Below the pieces are notes generated by a model that saw only the letters and a list, made by a program, of their open reading frames with translations, searched no databases and had not been told where the DNA came from. Position numbers and translations under genes: made by a program. Below, piece by piece: positions 26,304-34,054 of a stretch of DNA of 64,000 nucleotides. The stretch's first letter is position 1. Every line of letters starts with the position of its first letter. Source of the DNA: Kineothrix alysoides (GTDB lineage Bacteria; Bacillota; Clostridia; Lachnospirales; Lachnospiraceae); the NCBI RefSeq assembly GCF_000732725.1, contig NZ_JPNB01000001.1, positions 62,001 through 126,000 on the forward strand. Direction: 5' to 3'.

Positions 26304-27734
26304 ATGGCGAAGCAATATGAAACGGTCATCGGTCTGGAGGTTCACGTAGAGCTTTCTACCAAAACAAAGATTTTCTGCGGCTGCTCCACTGCCTTCGGCG
26401 GTGCGCCCAATACACATACCTGTCCGGTCTGCACCGGTATGCCGGGCTCTCTTCCGGTGCTGAATAAGCAGGTATTGGAATATGCCATAGCGGTAGGGCT
26501 GGCTACCGAATGTGCGATTACGCAGTACAGTAAATTCGATAGAAAAAATTATTTTTACCCCGACAATCCTCAGAACTATCAAATATCCCAGCTCTATCTT
26601 CCTATTTGCAGAAACGGCAAGGTGGAAATAGAAACAGAAGTAGGAAGTAAGACGATAGGAATCCATGAGATCCATATGGAGGAGGATGCGGGCAAGCTGA
26701 TTCACGATGAATGGGAGGAATGCTCCCTCGTGGACTATAACCGTTCCGGCGTTCCTCTTATCGAAATCGTATCCGAACCGGATATGCGAAGTGCGCAGGA
26801 GGTAATAGCCTATCTGGAAAAACTTCGCCTGACGCTTCAATATCTCGGCGTTTCCGATTGCAAGCTTCAAGAGGGTTCCATGAGGGCGGATGTAAACCTG
26901 TCTGTCAGAGAGGCAGGTGCAAAAGAATTCGGTACGAGAACGGAAATGAAGAACCTGAATTCCTTCCGCGCAATAAAGCGTGCCGTGGAGAACGAGCGGG
27001 AAAGGCAGATAGATCTACTGGAGGCTGGAGACGAAATAATTCAGGAGACGAGAAGATGGGATGATAATAAAGGAGAGTCCTATGCGATGAGAAGCAAAGA
27101 GGATGCTCAGGACTACCGGTATTTTCCTGACCCTGACCTCGTGCCTATCCAGGTCAGCGATGAGTGGATCGTTCAGATTAAAGAAAGACAACCGGAAATG
27201 AGGGCGGAGAAGATAACGCGCTATAAAAAGGAGTACGATATTCCCGAGTACGATATAGAGATTATTACCAGTTCTAAGCATATGGCGGATATATTTGAGA
27301 AGACCACAGTTCTTTGCGGGCAGCCCAAAAAAGCGGCGAACTGGCTTATGGTAGAAACGCTTCGTTTGTTGAAGGAGAATGGTATGGAGCCGGAGGACAT
27401 CCGCTTTTCTCCCGAGAACCTGGCAAAGCTTATCGGGCTTACGGAAGAAAAAGTAATCAATAGTTCCGTAGCGAAGGAGGTATTTGAGATCATGTTCGAT
27501 ACCAATATCGATCCGCAATTATATATAGAAGAAAAGGGATTGAAGACGGTAAACGACGAAGATGCGCTGCGCAGGACGATAGAAGCGGTAATAGGCGCCA
27601 ATCCTCAATCGGTCGAGGACTATAGAAGCGGCAAAGAAAAGGCAATTGGATATTTGGTAGGACAGACGATGAAAGCGATGCATGGCAAAGCGGAGCCGGG
27701 TATGGTGAATAAACTTTTGAAAGAACTCTTGTAG
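26304..27734 (+). CDS. gatB: Asp/Glu-tRNA amidotransferase subunit B
   Basis: 476 residues. VIGLEVHVELSTKTKIFCGC, the second Cys pair in HTCPVCTGMPGSLPVLN (zinc site), KNYFYPDNPQNYQISQ and SRRW-like RRWDDNKGESYAMRSKE are typical. The C-terminal YqeY-like tail domain (about 330-476) binds the tRNA. It phosphorylates and amidates the mischarged aminoacyl-tRNA. It is the last gene of the T-box operon, followed by a strong terminator. Confidence 0.95.
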   Translation: MAKQYETVIGLEVHVELSTKTKIFCGCSTAFGGAPNTHTCPVCTGMPGSLPVLNKQVLEYAIAVGLATECAITQYSKFDRKNYFYPDNPQNYQISQLYLPICRNGKVEIETEVGSKTIGIHEIHMEEDAGKLIHDEWEECSLVDYNRSGVPLIEIVSEPDMRSAQEVIAYLEKLRLTLQYLGVSDCKLQEGSMRADVNLSVREAGAKEFGTRTEMKNLNSFRAIKRAVENERERQIDLLEAGDEIIQETRRWDDNKGESYAMRSKEDAQDYRYFPDPDLVPIQVSDEWIVQIKERQPEMRAEKITRYKKEYDIPEYDIEIITSSKHMADIFEKTTVLCGQPKKAANWLMVETLRLLKENGMEPEDIRFSPENLAKLIGLTEEKVINSSVAKEVFEIMFDTNIDPQLYIEEKGLKTVNDEDALRRTIEAVIGANPQSVEDYRSGKEKAIGYLVGQTMKAMHGKAEPGMVNKLLKELL

Positions 27735-27752
27735 AAAGATATGAAATAAAAG

Positions 27753-27792
27753 CAGCCGATTGGTTAATAAATGACCAGTCGGCTGTTTTTAT
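27753..27792 (+). terminator. Terminator of aspS-gatCAB
   Basis: CAGCCGA-T-TGGT / ACCA-G-TCGGCTG stem followed by TTTTTATT. Confidence 0.85.
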
Positions 27793-27849
27793 TGTCGGCA
27801 TAAGGATTTATAGCTGCCGGACATGCCTAAAACACATATATCTGCAATG

Positions 27850-27878
27850 TTGATAGTGCTTTGTATACATGCTAGAAT
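27850..27878 (+). promoter_or_regulatory. Promoter of the AraC-family regulator
   Basis: TTGATA (27850-27855), 17-nt spacer, TAGAAT (27873-27878). Confidence 0.6.
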
Positions 27879-27927
27879 ATTATAAGTACATTTACTGTTT
27901 TTCACATCCAAAAAGGAGCAAAAATTC

Positions 27928-28779
27928 ATGGATTTAAAACGTGAGCTCGTATTACCTAATGATGATCTCCCATTTAAAATGTTTATATTTGAGGGAAGAA
28001 ACGGCAATTACCGTGTGACAAAGCACTGGCACGACAGTATAGAGATATTTCTCGTTTTTGAAGGAGAAATTGATTTTTACATTAATACCTCCTATTATGG
28101 TCTATCCAGAGGAAAATTCATCATCGTTAATTCCAATGAGGTGCACTCTATCGACGTACCGAAGGAGAACTTTACAATCGTATTGCAGATACCGCCGGAA
28201 GAATTCCACAAATATAAGGAAGAAGAATACCTTCTTTTCCGTCATACCTCTGATGGCTACAAGGAAGAGGACGCTCAGTTCGTGCGGTTGATTCGCCGTA
28301 TGTACACGGCATATGCAGAAAAGCAATATGGGTATGAGCTGGAAGTGCTAAGCGATTACTACAAAATGATGCATTTCCTTTTGACACGTTATCGGGAAAG
28401 AAATGTGGATAAGGAGAGGGTGAAACAGAGCAGACAGATGGAAAAGCTGTTCAAGATCACTTCCTATATACAAGAGCATTTCAGGGAAGATATTACGCTG
28501 GAGCATGTGGCGGAAATCTTCGGATTTTCTTCCACCTATCTGTCCCGAATCTTTAAAAAATATGCCAATGTGAACTATAAGACTTACGTCTTAAACGTAC
28601 GGGTGGAGTATGCCTTTAAGGAGCTTTTGAATACCGACCGGTCGGTAAATAAGATTGCGGAGAACAATGGCTTCCCCGATGCGAGAAGCTTTGCGAAGGC
28701 TTTTTCATCTCGTTTTGGAATAACTCCGGACAAGTATAGAAGGGAAATACAAAAAAGGCAAGAAAGTGCTATGAAATAG
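27928..28779 (+). CDS. AraC-family transcriptional regulator
   Basis: 283 residues. An N-terminal cupin sensor (about 15-110, with WHDSIEIFLVFEGEIDFYI and NSNEVHSID) precedes two helix-turn-helix motifs at the C-terminus: LEHVAEIFGFSSTYLSRIFKKY and NKIAENNGFPDARSFAKAF...FGITPDKYR. It most likely senses a sugar and activates the isomerase-kinase genes that follow on the same strand 90 bases downstream. The effector is not known. Confidence 0.9.
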   Translation: MDLKRELVLPNDDLPFKMFIFEGRNGNYRVTKHWHDSIEIFLVFEGEIDFYINTSYYGLSRGKFIIVNSNEVHSIDVPKENFTIVLQIPPEEFHKYKEEEYLLFRHTSDGYKEEDAQFVRLIRRMYTAYAEKQYGYELEVLSDYYKMMHFLLTRYRERNVDKERVKQSRQMEKLFKITSYIQEHFREDITLEHVAEIFGFSSTYLSRIFKKYANVNYKTYVLNVRVEYAFKELLNTDRSVNKIAENNGFPDARSFAKAFSSRFGITPDKYRREIQKRQESAMK

Positions 28780-28814
28780 ACAAGTTATTGGTAGAAAAGA
28801 GCAAAAAAAACTCC

Positions 28815-28820
28815 TATAAT
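28815..28820 (+). promoter_or_regulatory. -10 element of the sugar operon, probably activator dependent
   Basis: A perfect TATAAT stands about 50 nt before the DUF4867-like gene, but the -35 position (TAGAAA) is poor, as expected for a promoter that needs the AraC-type activator encoded upstream. Confidence 0.45.
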
Positions 28821-28869
28821 GAGAACTATAAGAAACATCTTTATAGAAGAATTGGAGGAGTGATACAGG

Positions 28870-29487
28870 GTGAAGATTCAATCGATCATGGATGAGGCAT
28901 ATAAAGCCTACGGACGGGTTTTGGATGGATTTGACGCTGCGCAGCTTATAAGCGCCATGAAAGAGACGGATGCGCCGGCAGATACGGTCGTATATTATCC
29001 GTCGATCGCGGAGTTTGAGAAGCTGCCGATAGCTGCCGACATCAAGAACAGTCTCTTCGGAGGACTGGAGATACAGCTTGGATACTGCAACGGTACGAAC
29101 AACAAGCTGAATGCGTTGGAGTATCATCGCAATTCGGAATTCGGAGTTGCGGCATCCGACCTTATTTTACTGCTTGGAAAACAGCAGGATATAGAAACGG
29201 ACTTTTCTTATGATTCCGCAAAAGTGGAAGCCTTTTTCGTTCCCGAAGGCACGGTATATGAAATGTATGCGACGACGCTGCATTATGCACCGTGCAGCGT
29301 CGACGGAAAGCCCTTCCGCAATGTGGTGATTCTGCCCGCGGGCACCAATACGGAATTGGAAGCTTCCGACCGTGCATATCCGGAGGACAAATTGCTCATG
29401 GCAAAGAACAAATGGCTGATTGCCCATGCCGAGGCTGCGATTGAAGGAGCGGTAAACGGCATCAAAGGCGAAAACATTGCGCTGTAA
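28870..29487 (+). CDS. DUF4867-like protein of the sugar operon
   Basis: 205 residues starting at GTG 28870, nine bases after GGAGGAG. It has no signal peptide. The sequence contains FGGLEIQLGYCNGTNNKLNALEYH, where Asn/Glu/His could bind a sugar or metal, then LILLLGKQQDI and VEAFFVPEGTVYEMYATTLHYAPC, which resemble cupin beta-strands. It matches my recollection of DUF4867, often found beside fucose-isomerase-like genes in Lachnospiraceae. A role as mutarotase, epimerase or lactonase is possible but unproven. Confidence 0.6.
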   Translation: MKIQSIMDEAYKAYGRVLDGFDAAQLISAMKETDAPADTVVYYPSIAEFEKLPIAADIKNSLFGGLEIQLGYCNGTNNKLNALEYHRNSEFGVAASDLILLLGKQQDIETDFSYDSAKVEAFFVPEGTVYEMYATTLHYAPCSVDGKPFRNVVILPAGTNTELEASDRAYPEDKLLMAKNKWLIAHAEAAIEGAVNGIKGENIAL

Positions 29488-29516
29488 AAACAGCAGAAAG
29501 AATGGAGGATAAGAAT

Positions 29517-31004
29517 ATGTTTGATAATTTACCTAAGGTGAAAATCGGTATTGTAGCGGTAAGCCGGGACTGTTTCCCGGAAAGTCTCTCTGTAGAGAGA
29601 AGAAAAGCGCTCATTAAGGCTTATGAAGATAAATACGGAAAAAATGACATTTATGAATGTCCTATCTGTATCGTAGAAAGTGAGATCCATATGGTACAGG
29701 CGTTGGAGGACGTTAAGAAGGCGGGCTGTAACGCTCTCGTCGTATACCTTGGTAACTTCGGACCGGAAATTTCTGAGACCTTACTTGCAAAGCATTTCGA
29801 CGGACCGGCAATGTTTGTAGCGGCTGCGGAAGAAAGCGGAGATAACCTGATTGGCGGAAGAGGCGACGCTTACTGTGGTATGCTGAATGCCAGCTACAAT
29901 TTGAAGCTCCGCAATATCAAGGCTTATATTCCTGAGTATCCTGTTGGAACCGCAGAGGGCTGTGCGGATATGATCCGCGAATTCGTTCCGATTGCACGCG
30001 GTATTATCGGCTTATCCGATCTTAAGATCATCAGCTTCGGCCCCAGACCGTTGAATTTCTTGGCATGTAATGCGCCCATTAAGCAGCTTTACAACCTCGG
30101 CGTAGAAATCGAGGAAAACTCCGAGCTTGATTTGTTCGAAGCTTTCCATAAGCATGACAATGACCCTCGTATTCCCGATGTAGTTAAGGATATGGAGGCA
30201 GAATTGGGTGCAGGTAACCAGAAGCCGGAGGTTCTTCCTAAATTGGCTCAGTACGAGCTGACTCTGCTCGATTGGATAGCGGAGCACAAGGGCTATAGAA
30301 AATATGTCGCTATCGCAGGAAAATGCTGGCCGGCATTCCAGACCCAGTTTGGATTTGTTCCCTGTTATGTAAACAGCCGTTTGACGGGAATGGGTATTCC
30401 GGTATCCTGTGAAGTGGATATTTACGGAGCGCTCAGCGAATTCATCGGAACATGTGTGAGTGAAGATATGGTTACGCTTCTTGACATCAATAATACCGTA
30501 CCTGCAGATATGTACGAAGAAAGCATAAAGGGTAAGTTCAACTATACACATAACGATACTTTCATGGGCTTCCACTGCGGAAACACGAATTCTAAGAAAC
30601 TGTCTTCCTGTGCTATGAAATATCAGATGATTATGGCCAGAAACCTTCCCGAAGAAGTAACGCAGGGAACTCTGGAAGGAGATATCTTACCCGGTGAAAT
30701 CACTTTCTACCGCCTGCAGAGCACGGCAGATTCCAAGCTGCGCGCTTATATTGCACAGGGTGAAGTGCTTCCGGTAGCTACAAAATCCTTCGGAGGCATC
30801 GGTATCTTTGCGATACCTGAAATGGGACGCTTCTACCGTCACGTATTGATCGAGGGGAACTATCCTCACCACGGTGCTGTTGCGTTCGGACATTTCGGAA
30901 AATCTTTGTATGAAGTCTTCAAATATATCGGCGTGCCGGTAGAAGAAATCGGCTATAATCAGCCGAAGGGAGTAAGATATCCTACGGAGAATCCTTTTGC
31001 ATAA
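29517..31004 (+). CDS. L-fucose/D-arabinose isomerase family protein
   Basis: 495 residues from the ATG at 29517 (GGAGG at 29504-29508); an ATG at 29502 overlaps the ribosome site. The fold resembles L-fucose isomerase: KVKIGIVAVSRDCFPESLS, ALVVYLGNFGPE, then candidate metal ligands in SCEVDIYGALSEF (Glu), LLDINNTVPADMY (Asp) and VAFGHFGKSLY (His). It should isomerise an aldose to its ketose. It is shorter than E. coli FucI (591 residues) and shares its operon with a xylulokinase-type kinase, so the true sugar may be other than L-fucose. Confidence 0.8.
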   Translation: MFDNLPKVKIGIVAVSRDCFPESLSVERRKALIKAYEDKYGKNDIYECPICIVESEIHMVQALEDVKKAGCNALVVYLGNFGPEISETLLAKHFDGPAMFVAAAEESGDNLIGGRGDAYCGMLNASYNLKLRNIKAYIPEYPVGTAEGCADMIREFVPIARGIIGLSDLKIISFGPRPLNFLACNAPIKQLYNLGVEIEENSELDLFEAFHKHDNDPRIPDVVKDMEAELGAGNQKPEVLPKLAQYELTLLDWIAEHKGYRKYVAIAGKCWPAFQTQFGFVPCYVNSRLTGMGIPVSCEVDIYGALSEFIGTCVSEDMVTLLDINNTVPADMYEESIKGKFNYTHNDTFMGFHCGNTNSKKLSSCAMKYQMIMARNLPEEVTQGTLEGDILPGEITFYRLQSTADSKLRAYIAQGEVLPVATKSFGGIGIFAIPEMGRFYRHVLIEGNYPHHGAVAFGHFGKSLYEVFKYIGVPVEEIGYNQPKGVRYPTENPFA

Positions 31005-31013
31005 TATTATAAT

Positions 31014-31051
31014 ATTGCTTGGGAAGCTTAAGATCTGGCTTTCCAGGCAAT
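31014..31051 (+). promoter_or_regulatory. Intercistronic hairpin before the FGGY kinase gene
   Basis: ATTGCTTGGGAAGC pairs with GCTTTCCAGGCAAT-type sequence through 14 positions including G-U wobbles, leaving a 9- to 10-nt loop. A smaller GATGC-ATCG-GCATC hairpin follows at 31056-31069. No T-run, so processing or stabilisation is more likely than termination. Confidence 0.45.
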
Positions 31052-31089
31052 AATTGATGCATCGGCATCGTATAGGAGGAAATAAAAAA

Positions 31090-32556
31090 ATGCTTTATAT
31101 AGGAATAGATTTGGGAACCTCTGCTGTTAAGCTTCTTCTTATGGCAGCGGATGGAAAAATAGAAAATATCGTATCCAAAGAATACCCCCTTTTCTTCCCG
31201 CATCCGGGCTGGTCTGAGCAGAATCCTGAGGATTGGTGGACCGCGGTTGTGGAAGGATTGAAAGAGCTGACCGTCTCCTGCGACAAATCGCAGGTGGCGG
31301 GAATCAGCTTCGGCGGACAGATGCACGGTCTCGTTATTTTAGATGAAAAGGACGAGGTCATCCGCCCTGCGATTCTTTGGAATGACGGAAGGACGACGAA
31401 GGAGACAGATTATCTGAATCAGGTAATTGGCAAGGATAAGCTGTCCAAGTATACGGCGAATATCGCATTTACCGGCTTTACGGCGCCGAAGGTTCTCTGG
31501 GTGAAAGAAAACGAACCGGACAATTTCGCCAGAATAAAGAAAATCATGCTGCCCAAGGACTACATCGCATACAAGCTTTCCGGTACGTTCTGTACGGACG
31601 TATCCGATGCTTCCGGTATGCTGCTCTTCGATGTGGAGCATAAATGCTGGTCTGAGGAAATGATGGAAATCTGCGGAGTGACGGGAGAGCAGTTAGCCGG
31701 TATCTATGAAAGTGCGGATGTCGTAGGAACATTAAAAGCCGAGGTGGCGAAAGAACTGGCACTTCCTGAAACGGTGAAGGTCATCGCAGGCGCCGGAGAC
31801 AATGCTGCTGCTGCAGTGGGTACGGGCACAGTAGGGGATGGGATGTGTAACATTTCCCTCGGAACGTCGGGTACGATATTCATCTCCAGCAATCAGTTCG
31901 GCGTAGATAAGAACAATGCGCTGCATGCATTCGCTCATGCGGACGGCTATTACCATCTGATGGGATGTATGCTCAGCGCAGCTTCCTGCAACAAATGGTG
32001 GATGGATGATATCGTAGGAGAGCGCGATTATGCGAAGGAACAGTCGGCGATTACGAAACTGGGAGAGAATAACGTATATTTCCTGCCTTACTTAATGGGC
32101 GAGCGTTCTCCGCTCAATGATCCTTATGCGCGAGGAACCTTTATCGGACTTACCATGGACACGACCCGGGCGGATATGACCCAGGCGGTACTGGAAGGAG
32201 TTGCTTTTGCTATTCGTGATTCTTTCGAAGTAGCACGTTCTCTCGGAATCAATATCGAGCGTTCCAAGATCTGCGGAGGAGGGGCGAAGAGTCCTCTCTG
32301 GCGTAAGATTATCGCTAACGTACTGAATATTAAGATTGACAGAATAGAAAGCGAGGAAGGGCCGGGATACGGAGGAGCTATGCTGGCGTCGGTAGGCTGC
32401 GGAGAATACGCGACAGTCGAGGAAGCGGCAGCAACGCTTGTGAAGATTGTGGACACGATAGAGCCGGAACCGGAGATTGCAGCGAAGTACGAGGAAAAAT
32501 ACCGTAAATTTGCAAAAATATATCCGACGGTAAAAGAATTGTTCCGTCAGATATAA
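31090..32556 (+). CDS. xylB: FGGY-family carbohydrate kinase, xylulokinase type
   Basis: 488 residues from the ATG at 31090 (AGGAGG 15 bases before). Phosphate-1 loop YIGIDLGTSAVKLLL, the sugar-contact MHGLVILDE and WNDGRT, GAGDNAAAAVGTG (with the catalytic-type Asp), SLGTSGTIFIS, and SKICGGGAKSPLWR mark the xylulokinase branch. It phosphorylates the ketose produced by the preceding isomerase-like protein. The exact substrate (D-xylulose, or a ketose such as L-fuculose or D-ribulose) cannot be fixed from sequence. Last gene of the operon. Confidence 0.88.
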   Translation: MLYIGIDLGTSAVKLLLMAADGKIENIVSKEYPLFFPHPGWSEQNPEDWWTAVVEGLKELTVSCDKSQVAGISFGGQMHGLVILDEKDEVIRPAILWNDGRTTKETDYLNQVIGKDKLSKYTANIAFTGFTAPKVLWVKENEPDNFARIKKIMLPKDYIAYKLSGTFCTDVSDASGMLLFDVEHKCWSEEMMEICGVTGEQLAGIYESADVVGTLKAEVAKELALPETVKVIAGAGDNAAAAVGTGTVGDGMCNISLGTSGTIFISSNQFGVDKNNALHAFAHADGYYHLMGCMLSAASCNKWWMDDIVGERDYAKEQSAITKLGENNVYFLPYLMGERSPLNDPYARGTFIGLTMDTTRADMTQAVLEGVAFAIRDSFEVARSLGINIERSKICGGGAKSPLWRKIIANVLNIKIDRIESEEGPGYGGAMLASVGCGEYATVEEAAATLVKIVDTIEPEPEIAAKYEEKYRKFAKIYPTVKELFRQI

Positions 32557-32623
32557 GAGTATAGTATATAAGAACAATGAGCAGTGCGCCTGGCGAATTG
32601 CTCTCATATTCAATAAATAATAT

Positions 32624-32670
32624 TCCGGGGATTAGAACACTTTCGTTTCTAGTCCCCGGAGTTTTTGTTT
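32624..32670 (+). terminator. Terminator of the isomerase-kinase operon
   Basis: TCCGGGGA-T-TAGAA / TTCTA-G-TCCCCGGA stem followed by TTTTTGTTT. Confidence 0.88.
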
Positions 32671-32684
32671 GAGAATTTTTATTT

Positions 32685-32815
32685 GGAACAAAAGTGAGCG
32701 TCACACACTCCCGTAGCCAAGAACTTTGTCAGCACAGCTTTTGTTCCCCGCGCGCAGCTGCGCATTGTTCGCCCGAAGGCTTTTATATAATAGGCACACT
32801 TTCCTATTACTTAAA
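32685..32815 (-). repeat. Intergenic hairpin repeat, copy 5
   Basis: Nearly full-length on the minus strand: GTAATAGG-loop-CCTATTAT stem, an extra GCCTTCGGGC hairpin, AATGCGCAGCTGCGCGCGG, GGAACAAAAGCTGTGCTG, and a CTTTTGTTCC end that pairs with GGAACAAAAG. Its left end overlaps the last codons of aroC. Confidence 0.7.
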
Positions 32816-33907
32816 AAAGCAAATTACGTCTTCCATTTGGGATGTCATACTGGAAAAGAGCATGTCAACGACAGTCAGGGCAGCCATGGATTCCACGACG
32901 ACAACAGCTCTTGGAACGATTACCGGATCATGGCGTCCTTTTATGTTTATGGAAATGTTTTCTTTGTTTTTGTTCACGGTCTGTTGGGTGGCGGCAATGG
33001 AGGGAGTAGGTTTTACTGCAGCCCGGAATACAATATCGCAGCCGTCGCTCATTCCGCCTGTGATACCTCCGGCATGATTGGTGACTTTTTTAATGTTTCC
33101 TTGTTCATCAGCCTGATAACTGTCATTATTTGATAATCCGGTGGCAGCGGAAACCAAAAAGCCGTCGCCTATTTCAAAGCCTTTTACGGCACCGATAGAA
33201 AGGATCGCTTTTCCCAGATTGGCTTCCAGCTTTTCGAATACCGGATCGCCTATGCCTGTGGGCATACCGTGAATGACACATTCGATAATACCGCCGGAAG
33301 AATTCTTTTCCTGCATACATTTTTCCAAATACTCGGCAGCCTTTTCGGCGGCAGCCAAATCCGGCATATAAAGAGGATTCTGCATAATAGCATTTTCGTC
33401 AAAGTTCTTTTTGTCAATGGAAATGGGACCGATAGACAAGGTATACGAGGAAAGGGTAATACCCAGCTGCTTTAAAATCTTACAGGCAATAGCTCCTGCT
33501 GCCACACGTCCAATTGTCTCGCGTCCTGAGGAACGGCCTCCGCCTCTATAGTCCCGAAATCCGTATTTTGTATCGAAATTGAAATCGGCATGTCCCGGTC
33601 TGTAATACTCGGCAATCTCATTGTAATCGGCAGTATGCTGATCCTTATTATAGACAATGAGCGAAATGGAAGTCCCTGTAGTCTTTCCTTCAAAGACCCC
33701 CGACAGAATTTCTACGGTGTCGGATTCCCCCCGCTTTGTGGTGTATCGGGATTGTCCTGGTTTTCTTCTGTCAAGATACACCTGGATATCTTCTTCCGAG
33801 AGAGAAAGACCGGCAGGGCAGCCGTCAACAATAACACCAAGACCTTTGCCGTGTGATTCCCCCCAGGTAGTTATTTTAAATATATTGCCGAATGATGAAC
33901 CAAACAT
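32807..33907 (-). CDS. aroC: Chorismate synthase
   Basis: 366 residues. Diagnostic stretches are TWGESHGKGLGVIVDG, RRKPGQSRYTTKRGESD, YRPGHADFNFDTKYG, GGGRSSGRETIGRVAAGAI and GGITGGMSDGCDIVFR, which bind EPSP and reduced FMN. It makes chorismate, the precursor of aromatic amino acids. It is encoded alone, divergent from the PTS regulator. The last codons (CFFK) and the TAA stop coincide with the T-run and stem of repeat copy 5, so the C-terminus may have been redefined by that element. Confidence 0.96.
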   Translation of the reverse strand: MFGSSFGNIFKITTWGESHGKGLGVIVDGCPAGLSLSEEDIQVYLDRRKPGQSRYTTKRGESDTVEILSGVFEGKTTGTSISLIVYNKDQHTADYNEIAEYYRPGHADFNFDTKYGFRDYRGGGRSSGRETIGRVAAGAIACKILKQLGITLSSYTLSIGPISIDKKNFDENAIMQNPLYMPDLAAAEKAAEYLEKCMQEKNSSGGIIECVIHGMPTGIGDPVFEKLEANLGKAILSIGAVKGFEIGDGFLVSAATGLSNNDSYQADEQGNIKKVTNHAGGITGGMSDGCDIVFRAAVKPTPSIAATQQTVNKNKENISINIKGRHDPVIVPRAVVVVESMAALTVVDMLFSSMTSQMEDVICFFK

Positions 33908-33991
33908 AAAACATCTCCTTTGTATTATATATTATACACTAAAACTTCTCTAACCTTAGGGAAGTTGTTTGGTATTTTGCCCTAATATTTT

Positions 33992-34010
33992 TATTGATAT
34001 AATGTCAATA
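33992..34010 (+). promoter_or_regulatory. -10 region and overlapping dyad of the PTS regulator gene
   Basis: TATAAT (33998-34003) lies inside the dyad TATTGA-N7-TCAATA (33992-34010). The -35 region (TTTTGC) is weak. The dyad could be an operator for autoregulation. Confidence 0.45.
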
Positions 34011-34054
34011 TAGTAATAATAAACAACTCTATTTAAATTAAGAGGTTAAGATAA

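Noticed and set aside
28870-32556. Reading the isomerase-kinase operon as a plain L-fucose pathway
   Set aside because: The isomerase-like protein is shorter than FucI, the kinase is of xylulokinase type and no fuculose-phosphate aldolase is present, so the sugar was left open.
32694-33133. Plus-strand open frames opposite aroC
   Set aside because: They are antisense to the conserved chorismate synthase and partly within repeat copy 5, with no motifs of their own.
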